Positions 1 through 6,760 of a DNA stretch of 59,615 nt are shown here, piece by piece (within the stretch, counting starts at the first letter, position 1; each line of letters opens with the position of its first letter). This DNA is from Bacillota bacterium (GTDB lineage Bacteria; Bacillota; Bacilli; Alicyclobacillales; SLC66): positions 1 to 59,615 of the forward strand of contig JAJZCB010000011.1 in assembly GCA_021846285.1 (NCBI GenBank), read 5' to 3'. A model generated the notes under the pieces. It had not been told where the DNA came from and did no database searches. It saw only the letters and a list, made by a program, of their open reading frames with translations. A program made the translations under genes and the position numbers.

Positions 1-212
1 TTGTCATCGAACATAATCTAGATGTGATCAAGACAGCGGATTACATTATCGATCTTGGACCAGAGGGCGGCGACATGGGCGGCCAGTTGGTCGCCGAAGG
101 CACTCCGGAAGACATCGTCAAAATCGAGCGTTCCTATACTGGACGTTATTTGGCTCCAGTGCTTCGACGGGATCTTCAACGAGCGCAAGCCCGTTGTTCC
201 TCTGTTTCCTAA
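1..212 (+). CDS. uvrA: Excinuclease ABC subunit A, C-terminal end (partial)
   Basis: This is the 3' end of UvrA, the DNA-damage-sensing ATPase of nucleotide excision repair; the start lies outside the window. The visible residues read from position 3 ([20 protein letters not shown]) and continue with the GGxxGG-type stretch and the EGTPEDI segment. These are the highly conserved UvrA C-terminus: the His-containing switch and the last part of the second ATPase domain. Only about 69 codons are present. After the conserved YL end there is a short, poorly conserved basic tail ending at TAA 210-212. The next gene begins 17 bases later. uvrA lying upstream of hprK and a YvoF-like gene is a Bacillus-type arrangement, here with several genes in between. 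Confidence 0.93.
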   Translation, partial: VIEHNLDVIKTADYIIDLGPEGGDMGGQLVAEGTPEDIVKIERSYTGRYLAPVLRRDLQRAQARCSSVS

Positions 213-229
213 GGTGAGGGGGGAATGTT

Positions 230-559
230 TTGGCAAGCATCGAAGACTTCGCGGCGCTTGACATACGGATTGGCGTGATTAAAACGGTTCGTCTGCATCC
301 GACAGCCAGAAAACCGGCGTATCAACTGGAGATTGATTTTGGTCCGCTGGGGGTAAAATGGAGTTCCGCACAACTGACTGCACTGTACAGGGAGGACGAG
401 TTACTCCATCGCCAGGTCGTTGCAGTCGTCAATTTCCCGCCCAGGCGAATTGGCGGGTTCACGTCTGAGGTACTGGTGCTGGGCGCAGTCAAGGAGGATG
501 GAGCAGTCATATTGCTCACGCCGGAGCGCACGGCGCAGCCTGGTGATCGCATCGCATGA
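230..559 (+). CDS. csaA: CsaA-type tRNA-binding/chaperone protein
   Basis: A 109-residue protein consisting of one tRNA-binding OB-fold domain of the CsaA family. CsaA is described in Bacillus as an export-related chaperone, and the fold is shared with the C-terminal domain of methionyl-tRNA synthetase. Family signs are the opening DFAALDIRIGVI, the central VKWSSAQLT segment, and the VVAVVNFPPRRIGGFTSEVL stretch, which matches the usual NFPPRxIGxFxSEVLVLG signature. The length equals the family norm. The chosen start is TTG at 230, preceded by a purine-rich GAGGGGGG ribosome site; an ATG at 225 is out of frame. The stop overlaps the start of the next gene by 4 bases (ATGA), so the two are translationally coupled. 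Its biological link with a 5-oxoprolinase-like subunit is unclear. Confidence 0.88.
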   Translation: MASIEDFAALDIRIGVIKTVRLHPTARKPAYQLEIDFGPLGVKWSSAQLTALYREDELLHRQVVAVVNFPPRRIGGFTSEVLVLGAVKEDGAVILLTPERTAQPGDRIA

Positions 560-1182
560 CGTTTTACGAGTGGATGGGAGATCGAACGGTCGGCATTCAT
601 GGACTGGACGCGCGGCAACGCAGGCAGCTGATGCTTGCTCCTCGTCCCGATGCGGTTTGTGACGTTGTCAGCGGTCCGGAGGATCTTGTGATCTATCTTC
701 GGGATCCGCTTGTCGATGATGAGACAATTTCCGCGTTTATTGAGCAGGCGCTGGATGCAGCCTCTGGTTCCGAGATGCAGGCATTGCGCTGTCACACATT
801 TGGCGTACGCTATGGTGGACCCGATACGGATGTGGCCGCAGTGGCGCAAACCATGGGGCTGTCTGAGGAACAGGTGATCGCGCTGCATACGAATTGTCTG
901 TATAGGGTGGAGGCTACCGGATTTACGCCTGGGTTCGCTTATCTGGGTTACGTCCACGAGAGTTTGCGGATGAATCGCAAGGCCGTTCCCAAAATGGCCG
1001 TGGCGCCAGGAGCGGTGGCGATCGCTCATCACTACACGGGGATCTATCCACGCGAGTCGGCGGGAGGATGGTGGATCCTCGGTTATCTTCACCCGGTCGA
1101 TACGAAGCGTCTGTGGACGCTTCACAGCAGTCAGCCAGGCTTGCTTCAGGTGGGAGAGACGGTGCAGTTTTACCCGGAATGA
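556..1182 (+). CDS. pxpB: 5-oxoprolinase subunit B / KipI-type protein (lone copy)
   Basis: A 208-residue protein of the PxpB/KipI family (allophanate hydrolase subunit 1-like). In the known systems PxpB works with PxpC and PxpA to open 5-oxoproline to glutamate using ATP; in Bacillus, KipI inhibits sporulation kinase A. The diagnostic motif is TGFTPGFAYLGYV near residue 120, followed by AVPKMAVAPGAVAIA and TGIYPRESAGGW, a recognisable version of the family's VPxGSVAIA...TGIYPxxSPGGW block. The usual RxxVP has become KAVPKM. No pxpC or pxpA lies nearby. It overlaps csaA by 4 bases and is followed after 1 base by a PucR-type regulator gene, so the three probably form one transcript. Whether it is an enzyme subunit or a kinase inhibitor cannot be told from sequence. 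Confidence 0.8.
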   Translation: MTFYEWMGDRTVGIHGLDARQRRQLMLAPRPDAVCDVVSGPEDLVIYLRDPLVDDETISAFIEQALDAASGSEMQALRCHTFGVRYGGPDTDVAAVAQTMGLSEEQVIALHTNCLYRVEATGFTPGFAYLGYVHESLRMNRKAVPKMAVAPGAVAIAHHYTGIYPRESAGGWWILGYLHPVDTKRLWTLHSSQPGLLQVGETVQFYPE

Positions 1183-1183
1183 G

Positions 1184-2230
1184 GTGTGGGTGTTGGATAC
1201 ATATCAGGAGATTGTGCGTGTACTGGGGGACCGTTTCTGGATTACGTCTGAACTCCCGGAGTATTTGCGGTCCCGATCGATCATCGAGCTGGAGAATGGC
1301 GTTGCTGATGGGGAGCGCGTTTGGTGGGCATTCTCCCAAGAGAGTGGAGGACATCTGTACATTGCCGCGTTGCGCGGGCAGGTGAGTTCCTCCGAACTGT
1401 ACCTGTTGCGTCTTGTGGTGGGCGCTATGCCTGCTCACCAGGAAGAACTGGCGCCCGCGTGGATGACGCACATCACGACCGCTCTGCGGGAACCGCCCGA
1501 GGCGTTTTCTGCAGCCATTCGCATTGAGGATGACATCGAAAACGTGTCGGTGCCGTGGAATTGGCCCGTGAGTCTCGTGACGCTGCGACCGTACGAACGC
1601 AGCGTGCAGGATGTGGCCGCAGATATCCGAAAAACATTGGAATCACTGGCGGACGGTCCTGATCTCACCCCCTACACGGTGATTGATTCGACCCTGATTG
1701 TTGCGGTATTTCCTCACCCGCACCATGACAGGCACGGATCGGAGGAAGGCTTTGGCGAAGATACGGCGAGAGCGCTTGTCGACGGCCTTGCCTCCGAATC
1801 GTTTATTGACGTTCGCGCCGTCTGGAGCCATCCCTTGCGCAGTTTTCCAGAAGTTCTGCGCATCGTGAAGCGCATGCTATACTTGACTCAGACTGCCGAG
1901 GGGTTGGCGCCTGAACAGCGCGTGCTGTCCTTGCGTGGATTGGGGGCTTATGAGTTGCTCTTCGCCGTCAAGCCACAGTTTCAGCAGGCGTATGCGGATC
2001 ATGTCCTGCCAGCTTCGGCGCTGCTTGCGCTGGGCACAGAACTGGAACAAACCGTCATGGTGTTTGTGCAATGCGATTTAAACGTGAGCGAGACGGCCCG
2101 CAGACTCTATCTGCACCGCAACAGTCTGCTGTATCGGATTGAGCGGATCAGGGATATGACCGGCTATGACATTCGCCGCTTTGAGGATGCGGTCACTGTG
2201 TGGAGCGCCATTCTATTTAAACGCCTGTAG
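1184..2230 (+). CDS. PucR-family transcriptional regulator
   Basis: A 348-residue regulator whose last 60 residues form the PucR-type C-terminal helix-turn-helix: a run reading LEQTVMVFVQCDLNVSETAR followed by LYLHRNSLLYRIERI. The N-terminal part has no domain I can name; it probably senses a ligand. PucR/CdaR-type proteins usually activate genes for purine, allantoin or sugar-acid use. Here the gene directly follows pxpB with a GTG start (1184), the ribosome site lying in the end of pxpB, so it may control the upstream genes or its own transcript. Effector and targets are unknown. No palindromic operator was recognised upstream of csaA within the short gap. Confidence 0.82.
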   Translation: MWVLDTYQEIVRVLGDRFWITSELPEYLRSRSIIELENGVADGERVWWAFSQESGGHLYIAALRGQVSSSELYLLRLVVGAMPAHQEELAPAWMTHITTALREPPEAFSAAIRIEDDIENVSVPWNWPVSLVTLRPYERSVQDVAADIRKTLESLADGPDLTPYTVIDSTLIVAVFPHPHHDRHGSEEGFGEDTARALVDGLASESFIDVRAVWSHPLRSFPEVLRIVKRMLYLTQTAEGLAPEQRVLSLRGLGAYELLFAVKPQFQQAYADHVLPASALLALGTELEQTVMVFVQCDLNVSETARRLYLHRNSLLYRIERIRDMTGYDIRRFEDAVTVWSAILFKRL

Positions 2231-2280
2231 CATGTTCGCGGATGCGGATTCACTCAGAACGGAACAGGGAGAGATCAGCG

Positions 2281-2631
2281 ATGCAAGCGATAGAAACGTC
2301 GGCTGTTCAGGCTACGCTGGACAGGTTTGCCAATCAGGATGTTTTTATTCACCTGGAGACCACAAACGGGGCCTACGCCGCTCATCGACAGGAACAGACC
2401 ATGGCTGTCTGCGCCTTCATTCGCAACGGTTTGGTCCGCTATCATCGGGGAACCGTTGCGGGGATTGGTCCCTACCGGGTCGGATTGAAGATGGAACAGG
2501 GCTGGATCTATGCCGAGGGTCTCACAGACTGGGAACTGGACGAACAGGGGCGACTGCTGATGGCCGGACATGATTCGGATGGCAGACTTGCCATAGCGCT
2601 CGAACTCAGCACAGAACCCTTTGGCCTATAG
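2281..2631 (+). CDS. yojF: YojF-like (DUF1806) protein of the bacillithiol locus
   Basis: A protein of about 116 residues resembling Bacillus YojF (DUF1806), which is commonly encoded beside the bacillithiol deacetylase BshB2. Visible conserved features are the opening QATLDRFANQDVFIHLETTN, a central GAYAAH...AFIRNG stretch and the closing LALELSTEPFGL-like end. The start is set at ATG 2281, just after a GGGAGAGA ribosome site; an upstream in-frame ATG at 2242 has no such site. The biochemical role of YojF is not established; a link to bacillithiol is inferred from the neighbouring bshB2. The stop codon lies inside the left flanking repeat of the MITE-like element at 2625-2794, so the element sits exactly at the gene end and separates yojF from bshB2. 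Confidence 0.78.
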   Translation: MQAIETSAVQATLDRFANQDVFIHLETTNGAYAAHRQEQTMAVCAFIRNGLVRYHRGTVAGIGPYRVGLKMEQGWIYAEGLTDWELDEQGRLLMAGHDSDGRLAIALELSTEPFGL

Positions 2632-2794
2632 AGGTTGTTCAAAAAGGGTCGAGAACTCTGCGGCGCAGGGCTTCGGCTTGTGCTGGACATGCGTGCTCAT
2701 GTACCTACTTCGTACACTCCGCGCGCATGTCCAGACAACACCCAACCCCTGTTTGCATCTTACCTCAACCCTTTTTGAACAAGCCACCTATAGA
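2625..2794. repeat. MITE-like palindromic element with 8-bp flanking direct repeats
   Basis: A 154-base element (2633-2786) has terminal inverted repeats: TTGTTCAAAAAGGGT on the left (2635-2649) pairs with ACCCTTTTTGAACAA on the right (2768-2782). Inside is a second perfect palindrome, CTGGACATGCG (2683-2693) with CGCATGTCCAG (2724-2734). The 8-mer CCTATAGA occurs directly on both sides (2625-2632 and 2787-2794), as a target-site duplication would. It carries no coding sequence. This fits a non-autonomous insertion (MITE); the parent transposase is not in the window. The left copy overlaps the yojF stop codon. Confidence 0.7.
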
Positions 2795-2825
2795 CGGTTG
2801 GACCACTTGAACAGAGGAGGAGTGA

Positions 2826-3500
2826 ATGCCTGTGGAACGGCATGTGTTAGTCGTATTTCCGCATCCTGACGATGAATCATTCGGCGCCGCAGGCGCCATC
2901 GCGCTGCATACCCGGGCGGGCGCACCCGTCACCTATCTGTGCGGCACCCTCGGAGAGATGGGGCGGAACATGGGCAAACCATTTTTTGCGACCCGCGAGA
3001 CGCTGCCGCTGGTTCGAGAGCGGGAACTGTACGATGCCTGCGCGGTGCTGGGAATTGACGATTTGCGCCAGATGGGTTTGCGCGACAAGACGATCGAGTT
3101 TGAAGATCAACAGGTACTCGCCGCTCGCATTGCCGCGGTGATCGAAGAGATTCAACCTTCACTCATGATCACACATTATCCGGGCCACGGAGTGCACCCT
3201 GACCACAATGCCCTTGGCGCCGCAGCGATCCGCGCCACAACGCTCATTGCGCCAGAGCGGCGTCCCGTGATCCACGCCCACGCCATCTCCGCCAATCGTG
3301 AAGAAGCGCTCGGGCGGCCGGATGTGGTTCTCGACCTTGCAGATGTACTTGATGTGAAATTGGCTGCCATTCGGGCGCACCGTTCCCAATCCGAGGCCAT
3401 GTTGGCCGAGCTTGAAAAGGAATTCAACCGTGATCCCGCCGTCAGAAAGCGCGGAATGCGCAACTGGCGTCAGGAAATGTATTGGACGTACCACGCGTGA
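2826..3500 (+). CDS. bshB2: Bacillithiol biosynthesis deacetylase BshB2
   Basis: A 224-residue LmbE-like zinc deacetylase that removes the acetyl group from N-acetylglucosaminyl-malate, the second step of bacillithiol synthesis. Zinc-binding signs are the N-terminal HPDDE motif (His13, Asp16) and the HYPGHGVHPDH block near residue 118 with two further histidines. The opening ERHVLVVFPHPDDESFG, the TLGEMGRNMGKP segment and the closing RQEMYWTYH are typical of the BshB2 (YojG) branch. The start ATG 2826 follows a strong AGAGGAGG ribosome site. yojF lies upstream, separated only by the inserted repeat element, which preserves the Bacillus yojF-yojG order. bshA and bshC are not in the window. Confidence 0.93.
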   Translation: MPVERHVLVVFPHPDDESFGAAGAIALHTRAGAPVTYLCGTLGEMGRNMGKPFFATRETLPLVRERELYDACAVLGIDDLRQMGLRDKTIEFEDQQVLAARIAAVIEEIQPSLMITHYPGHGVHPDHNALGAAAIRATTLIAPERRPVIHAHAISANREEALGRPDVVLDLADVLDVKLAAIRAHRSQSEAMLAELEKEFNRDPAVRKRGMRNWRQEMYWTYHA

Positions 3501-3708
3501 CGCTTCCAGCCTCACGCGAGTTCCATCCGCTGACCCGGAATCGAGGATCCGGAGGGGTCGCCGCATGATCGCACGTCGGTGGCGATGTGCCCAAACCTGT
3601 ACGCTCGATGTTTGTGTACGTTGCCATATGGAGCCGCTGACTGGTCCGGGCTATACTATTGATGCAGTTCCATCCCAGATCACGGTATTTGAAAGGAGAT
3701 TGCCTGGT

Positions 3709-4818
3709 TTGGCAAACGTCACATTATCGCGCGTCTACAAGCGCTATCAGGGTAATGTTGTGGCAGTTACCGACTTTAACCTGGAAATAGCGGACAAGGA
3801 ATTCGTTGTTCTGGTTGGACCCTCCGGTTGCGGCAAATCGACCACATTGCGTATGATCGCTGGACTCGAGGAGATTTCGGAGGGGGATCTGATGATCAGC
3901 GGGCGGCGGATGAATGATGTGGCGCCCAAAGATCGCGACATCGCGATGGTGTTCCAGAACTATGCCCTATATCCCCATATGACTGTCTATCAGAACATGG
4001 CGTTTGGCCTTAAATTGCGGCATTTTCCGAAGGCTGAGATCGACAAACGCGTGCGCGAAGCGGCGCAGATCCTGGATATTTCGCATTTGCTTGCTCGCAA
4101 GCCAAAGGCGTTGTCAGGCGGCCAGCGGCAACGGGTAGCTCTGGGGCGGGCCATCGTGCGCGAACCTCAGGCATTTTTGATGGATGAACCGCTCTCCAAT
4201 CTTGACGCAAAACTTCGGGTGCAGATGCGCACCGAGATCAGCAAACTGCATCAGCGACTGCAGACGACGTTTATCTATGTGACGCACGATCAAACGGAAG
4301 CAATGACTATGGGCGATCGCATCGTCGTCATGAAAGATGGCTTTATCCAGCAGGTGGCCACTCCTCAGGAGATTTACAATCATCCCAGGAACCTGTTCGT
4401 AGCAGGTTTTATTGGCTCGCCTTCCATGAATTTTGTCACAGGCAGGATCGAGGAATCTGGCGGAACGATCAAATTTGAAGCGACAGGCATGTCGCTCACA
4501 ATCCCTGAAGGCCGTTACGAGCTGATACGGAGTGAGAATTTGATCGGTAAAGAAGTGGTGCTCGGCATCCGTCCGGAACATATTCACGATGAACCGATGT
4601 ACCTGGAGACCTTTCCTGGCGGTGTCTTTGAAGCCGGTGTGGAAGTTGTGGAACACATGGGATCGGAAATGTACTTACTGATGGATGTGAGCGGACAGCA
4701 AGTCACGGGTCGCATTGTTGCCCGGGGTGATGTCAAGGCCGGCACACGATTGAAGCTGGGGATTGACATGAATAAATTCCATATTTTTGACAAAGAAACG
4801 GAAGAGGCAGTATTTTAA
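3709..4818 (+). CDS. msmX: MsmX/UgpC-type sugar ABC transporter ATPase
   Basis: A 369-residue ATPase of the MalK/UgpC/MsmX group, which powers binding-protein-dependent import of sugars or glycerol-phosphate and can serve several permeases. Seen are Walker A (GPSGCGKST, about residue 38), the Q-loop (FQNYALYPHMTV), the signature LSGGQRQRVALGRAI, Walker B (FLMDEPLSNLD) and the switch histidine (VTHDQ). The C-terminal third is the regulatory OB-fold domain (GIRPEH). The start TTG 3709 is chosen because GAAAGGAG lies 10 bases upstream; an in-frame open stretch reaches back into bshB2 but has no ribosome site. No permease or binding protein lies beside it, which fits a shared, multitask ATPase. 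Its position just before hprK links it to carbon control. Confidence 0.9.
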   Translation: MANVTLSRVYKRYQGNVVAVTDFNLEIADKEFVVLVGPSGCGKSTTLRMIAGLEEISEGDLMISGRRMNDVAPKDRDIAMVFQNYALYPHMTVYQNMAFGLKLRHFPKAEIDKRVREAAQILDISHLLARKPKALSGGQRQRVALGRAIVREPQAFLMDEPLSNLDAKLRVQMRTEISKLHQRLQTTFIYVTHDQTEAMTMGDRIVVMKDGFIQQVATPQEIYNHPRNLFVAGFIGSPSMNFVTGRIEESGGTIKFEATGMSLTIPEGRYELIRSENLIGKEVVLGIRPEHIHDEPMYLETFPGGVFEAGVEVVEHMGSEMYLLMDVSGQQVTGRIVARGDVKAGTRLKLGIDMNKFHIFDKETEEAVF

Positions 4819-4927
4819 TTCACCGTCCATTCGGCAAGCGCTGGCTTGGCGGGGCCTCAGGATCAGGAAGCAAAGATTTCGGATGCAACAAGGATTTGGC
4901 GTCTGGCACTGTATATTATGGTCGATA

Positions 4928-4968
4928 GCCGATAGGGCAAGAGTGGGGAAATCCTCTTGCCTGTCGGC
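4928..4968 (+). terminator. Strong hairpin between msmX and hprK
   Basis: GCCGATAGGGCAAGAG (4928-4943) pairs with CTCTTGCCTGTCGGC (4954-4968), leaving one bulge, one mismatch and a 10-base loop. Only a weak T stretch follows. It could end the msmX transcript or act as an attenuator in front of hprK. Its presence argues against starting hprK at TTG 4957, which would lie inside the stem. Confidence 0.6.
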
Positions 4969-4995
4969 TTGCTGATTTGGGATGGTGGACACCGA

Positions 4996-5928
4996 TTGGA
5001 CAAATATGTGACGGTTGCAGAATTGATCGAGGAATTTTCACTCGAGCTGATCTCCGGGGAAACCGGATTGCAGCGACGTGTGCGCACTCCGGAGATCAAC
5101 CGCCCTGGATTGGCCCTGGCGGGATTCCTGATGCACTTTCCGGTTGAGCGCGTGCAGGTCCTTGGGCGAACAGAAATGGCGTTTCTCTCTTCGATGTCAG
5201 ATGAAGAAGTGAATCGGCGCGTTACCGATCTTTGCCTGGCCGGGCCTGTACCCTGTCTGGTCGTGACAAGGGAACTCGAATTGCGCCCCGCCCTGAGGTC
5301 CGCGATGCAACAGGCCATCGTTCCGCTGTTGCGCACCACATCGTCAACACCCAAATTTGTAGGACAGCTTACTACATTTCTGGATCTGAGGCTGGCTCCC
5401 GAAACACTCGTGCACGGGGTTTTGGTGGATGTGTATGGTATCGGCATCCTGATGACAGGGGCCAGCGGCATCGGCAAGAGCGAAACCGCCCTGGAACTGC
5501 TGAAACGGGGACACCGGATGGTCGCTGACGATGCTGTCGAAATTCGTCAGATCTCCGATGACACTCTGGTTGGCACAGCGCCGCCTCTCTTGCAGCATCT
5601 GCTGGAGATTCGTGGACTTGGTGTGCTGAACGCCATGACGCTGTTTGGGGCTGGGGCAATCCGCACCCACAAGCGAATCGAGATGATCATCGAGCTCGAA
5701 GCGTGGCAGGATGATCGTTCTTATGACCGTCTGGGACTGGATGAGGAGAAACGAAGAATCCACGACATCGAACTCACCTGCTTGACCGTGCCTGTTCGTC
5801 CTGGGCGCAACCTGGCGATCATCATCGAGGTGGCGGCGATGAACCAGAGGCTGAAACGCATGGGGTACAACGCTGCGCGCGAATTGTCTGAAAAACTCAT
5901 GTCGAGTATGGAAGAACAGGAATACTAA
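4996..5928 (+). CDS. hprK: HPr kinase/phosphorylase
   Basis: HPr kinase/phosphorylase phosphorylates Ser46 of HPr and Crh, and removes the phosphate when nutrients are scarce; it is the sensor of carbon catabolite repression in Bacillales. From TTG 4996 the protein has 310 residues, the length of the Bacillus enzyme. Walker A GASGIGKS lies at residues 155-162, preceded by the catalytic HGVLVDVYGIG stretch and followed by the family signature EIRGLGVLNAMTLFGAG near residue 205. An alternative TTG at 4957 adds 13 residues but lies inside a hairpin stem; the site before 4996 (GGTGGA) is modest. The targets match: crh is at 31.1 kb in this window. The acyltransferase gene follows after 31 bases. 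Confidence 0.95.
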   Translation: MDKYVTVAELIEEFSLELISGETGLQRRVRTPEINRPGLALAGFLMHFPVERVQVLGRTEMAFLSSMSDEEVNRRVTDLCLAGPVPCLVVTRELELRPALRSAMQQAIVPLLRTTSSTPKFVGQLTTFLDLRLAPETLVHGVLVDVYGIGILMTGASGIGKSETALELLKRGHRMVADDAVEIRQISDDTLVGTAPPLLQHLLEIRGLGVLNAMTLFGAGAIRTHKRIEMIIELEAWQDDRSYDRLGLDEEKRRIHDIELTCLTVPVRPGRNLAIIIEVAAMNQRLKRMGYNAARELSEKLMSSMEEQEY

Positions 5929-5959
5929 GCGCGACATCAGTTTCCAGAAGGAGGTCGCC

Positions 5960-6472
5960 ATGCGCAGGCTGAATCGGTTTGTGTTGCCCAGTGACGGCAA
6001 GGGATCGTATAACCCTCTGTATCGGCTGTATGAAACCGTTCCCGCCCATAAGGTGGCGTGGACGGTTTGTGTCAATCTGGCAGCGAGAATCATCCCCCAT
6101 ATCGGTCTGAAAAATTGGGTCTATCGCAGATTCTTGGGGATGCGCATTGGCAGCGGCACGGCGATTGCCCTTTACGTGATGATGGACGCGCTGCATCCCG
6201 AATGGATCACCATCGGACGCAACTGTATTGTCGGGTACCACACCACGATTCTTACCCACGAATACCTGATCGATGAATACCGTTTTGGTCCTGTGGTCAT
6301 CGAAGACGAAGTCATGATCGGCGCCAATGTCACGATTCTCGCGGGTGTTACCATCGGTCGCAGAGCGATCGTCGGGGCAGGGTCTGTTGTGACTCGCGAC
6401 ATTCCTCCGGGAGCATTTGCCGCGGGCTCCCCGGCCCGCGTCATCCGTTCCGGGCAGGATGACAGCCAGTAA
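5960..6472 (+). CDS. Hexapeptide-repeat acyltransferase (YvoF-like)
   Basis: A 170-residue enzyme of the left-handed beta-helix acyltransferase superfamily, which usually transfers acetyl groups from acetyl-CoA. After an N-terminal region of about 65 residues the protein shows hexapeptide turns: ITIGRNCIVGYHTTI, VVIEDEVMIGANVTILAGV, TIGRRAIVGAGSVVTRDIPP and the usual closing GSPARVI. His residues in YHTTILTH are candidates for catalysis. The start ATG 5960 follows GAAGGAGG. In Bacillus a similar gene (yvoF) lies a few genes after hprK-lgt; here lgt and the intervening genes are missing at this place, and an lgt end lies at 59.4 kb. The acceptor substrate is unknown. The gene end is followed within 10 bases by a 75-base palindromic repeat. 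Confidence 0.82.
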   Translation: MRRLNRFVLPSDGKGSYNPLYRLYETVPAHKVAWTVCVNLAARIIPHIGLKNWVYRRFLGMRIGSGTAIALYVMMDALHPEWITIGRNCIVGYHTTILTHEYLIDEYRFGPVVIEDEVMIGANVTILAGVTIGRRAIVGAGSVVTRDIPPGAFAAGSPARVIRSGQDDSQ

Positions 6473-6482
6473 CGCTGCTGCC

Positions 6483-6557
6483 CAACGGAACGTATGTTGT
6501 GCCCGCTCTCAAACACCGCTGCGCCGAACTCGCTCGGGCACAACATACGTTCCGTTG
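6483..6557. repeat. Palindromic repeat, copy A (hairpin module only)
   Basis: Perfect 23-base arms at 6483-6505 and 6535-6557 enclose a 29-base loop. The arms include GGAACGTATGTTGTGCCCG. Read on the minus strand, the loop contains CGAGTTCGGCGCAG followed by GTGTTTGAGAG, the same core as in copies B (23267-23336) and C (26898-26970), so this copy is inverted relative to them. It lies between the acyltransferase gene and the his promoter. It may also end transcription, although no T stretch follows. Confidence 0.85.
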
Positions 6558-6670
6558 CGCATACGGGCAATCCAAGCGCTCCTGTGCTGATCCGGCTCAC
6601 GATGGCGACCAAGACAGAGACATCACAAAACAAATGGCTCCGTGACGAACGACATGGCTCCCTGACTGAC

Positions 6671-6699
6671 TTGACACGCACTTGCTGCGATGCTAGGAT
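6671..6699 (+). promoter_or_regulatory. Sigma-A-type promoter of the his operon
   Basis: TTGACA (6671-6676), a 17-base spacer and TAGGAT (6694-6699). This is the best match to the consensus in the gap before hisZ and gives a leader of about 55 bases. Confidence 0.8.
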
Positions 6700-6714
6700 A
6701 CGTGTAACGAAATC

Positions 6715-6738
6715 CTTTAGTATATTAGCAGACTAAAG
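6715..6738 (+). promoter_or_regulatory. Palindrome in the his leader (possible operator)
   Basis: CTTTAGT (6715-6721) and ACTAAAG (6732-6738) are perfect inverted repeats, 10 bases apart, lying about 10-33 bases after the expected transcription start. A repressor bound here would block the operon; alternatively it is a small leader hairpin. No T-box or His-rich leader peptide is visible. A TrpR-like histidine regulator is a possible binder, but this is a guess. Confidence 0.5.
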
Positions 6739-6760
6739 CGTTGAACTGAGGTAATGGCGC

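Noticed and set aside
322-1125. Minus-strand open frame of 267 codons over csaA and pxpB
   Set aside because: It is antisense to two recognised, overlapping genes and shows no known motif.
3621-3657. TTGCCA and TATACT before msmX as a promoter
   Set aside because: The spacer is 25 bases, too long for a normal promoter; TATACT alone is weak evidence.
4957-4995. Upstream TTG start for hprK
   Set aside because: It lies inside the right arm of a stable hairpin; starting at 4996 gives the usual 310-residue length.
6483-6557. Copy A hairpin as a plain terminator only
   Set aside because: It lacks a T stretch, and its loop is shared with two far copies, so a repeat element is the better description.
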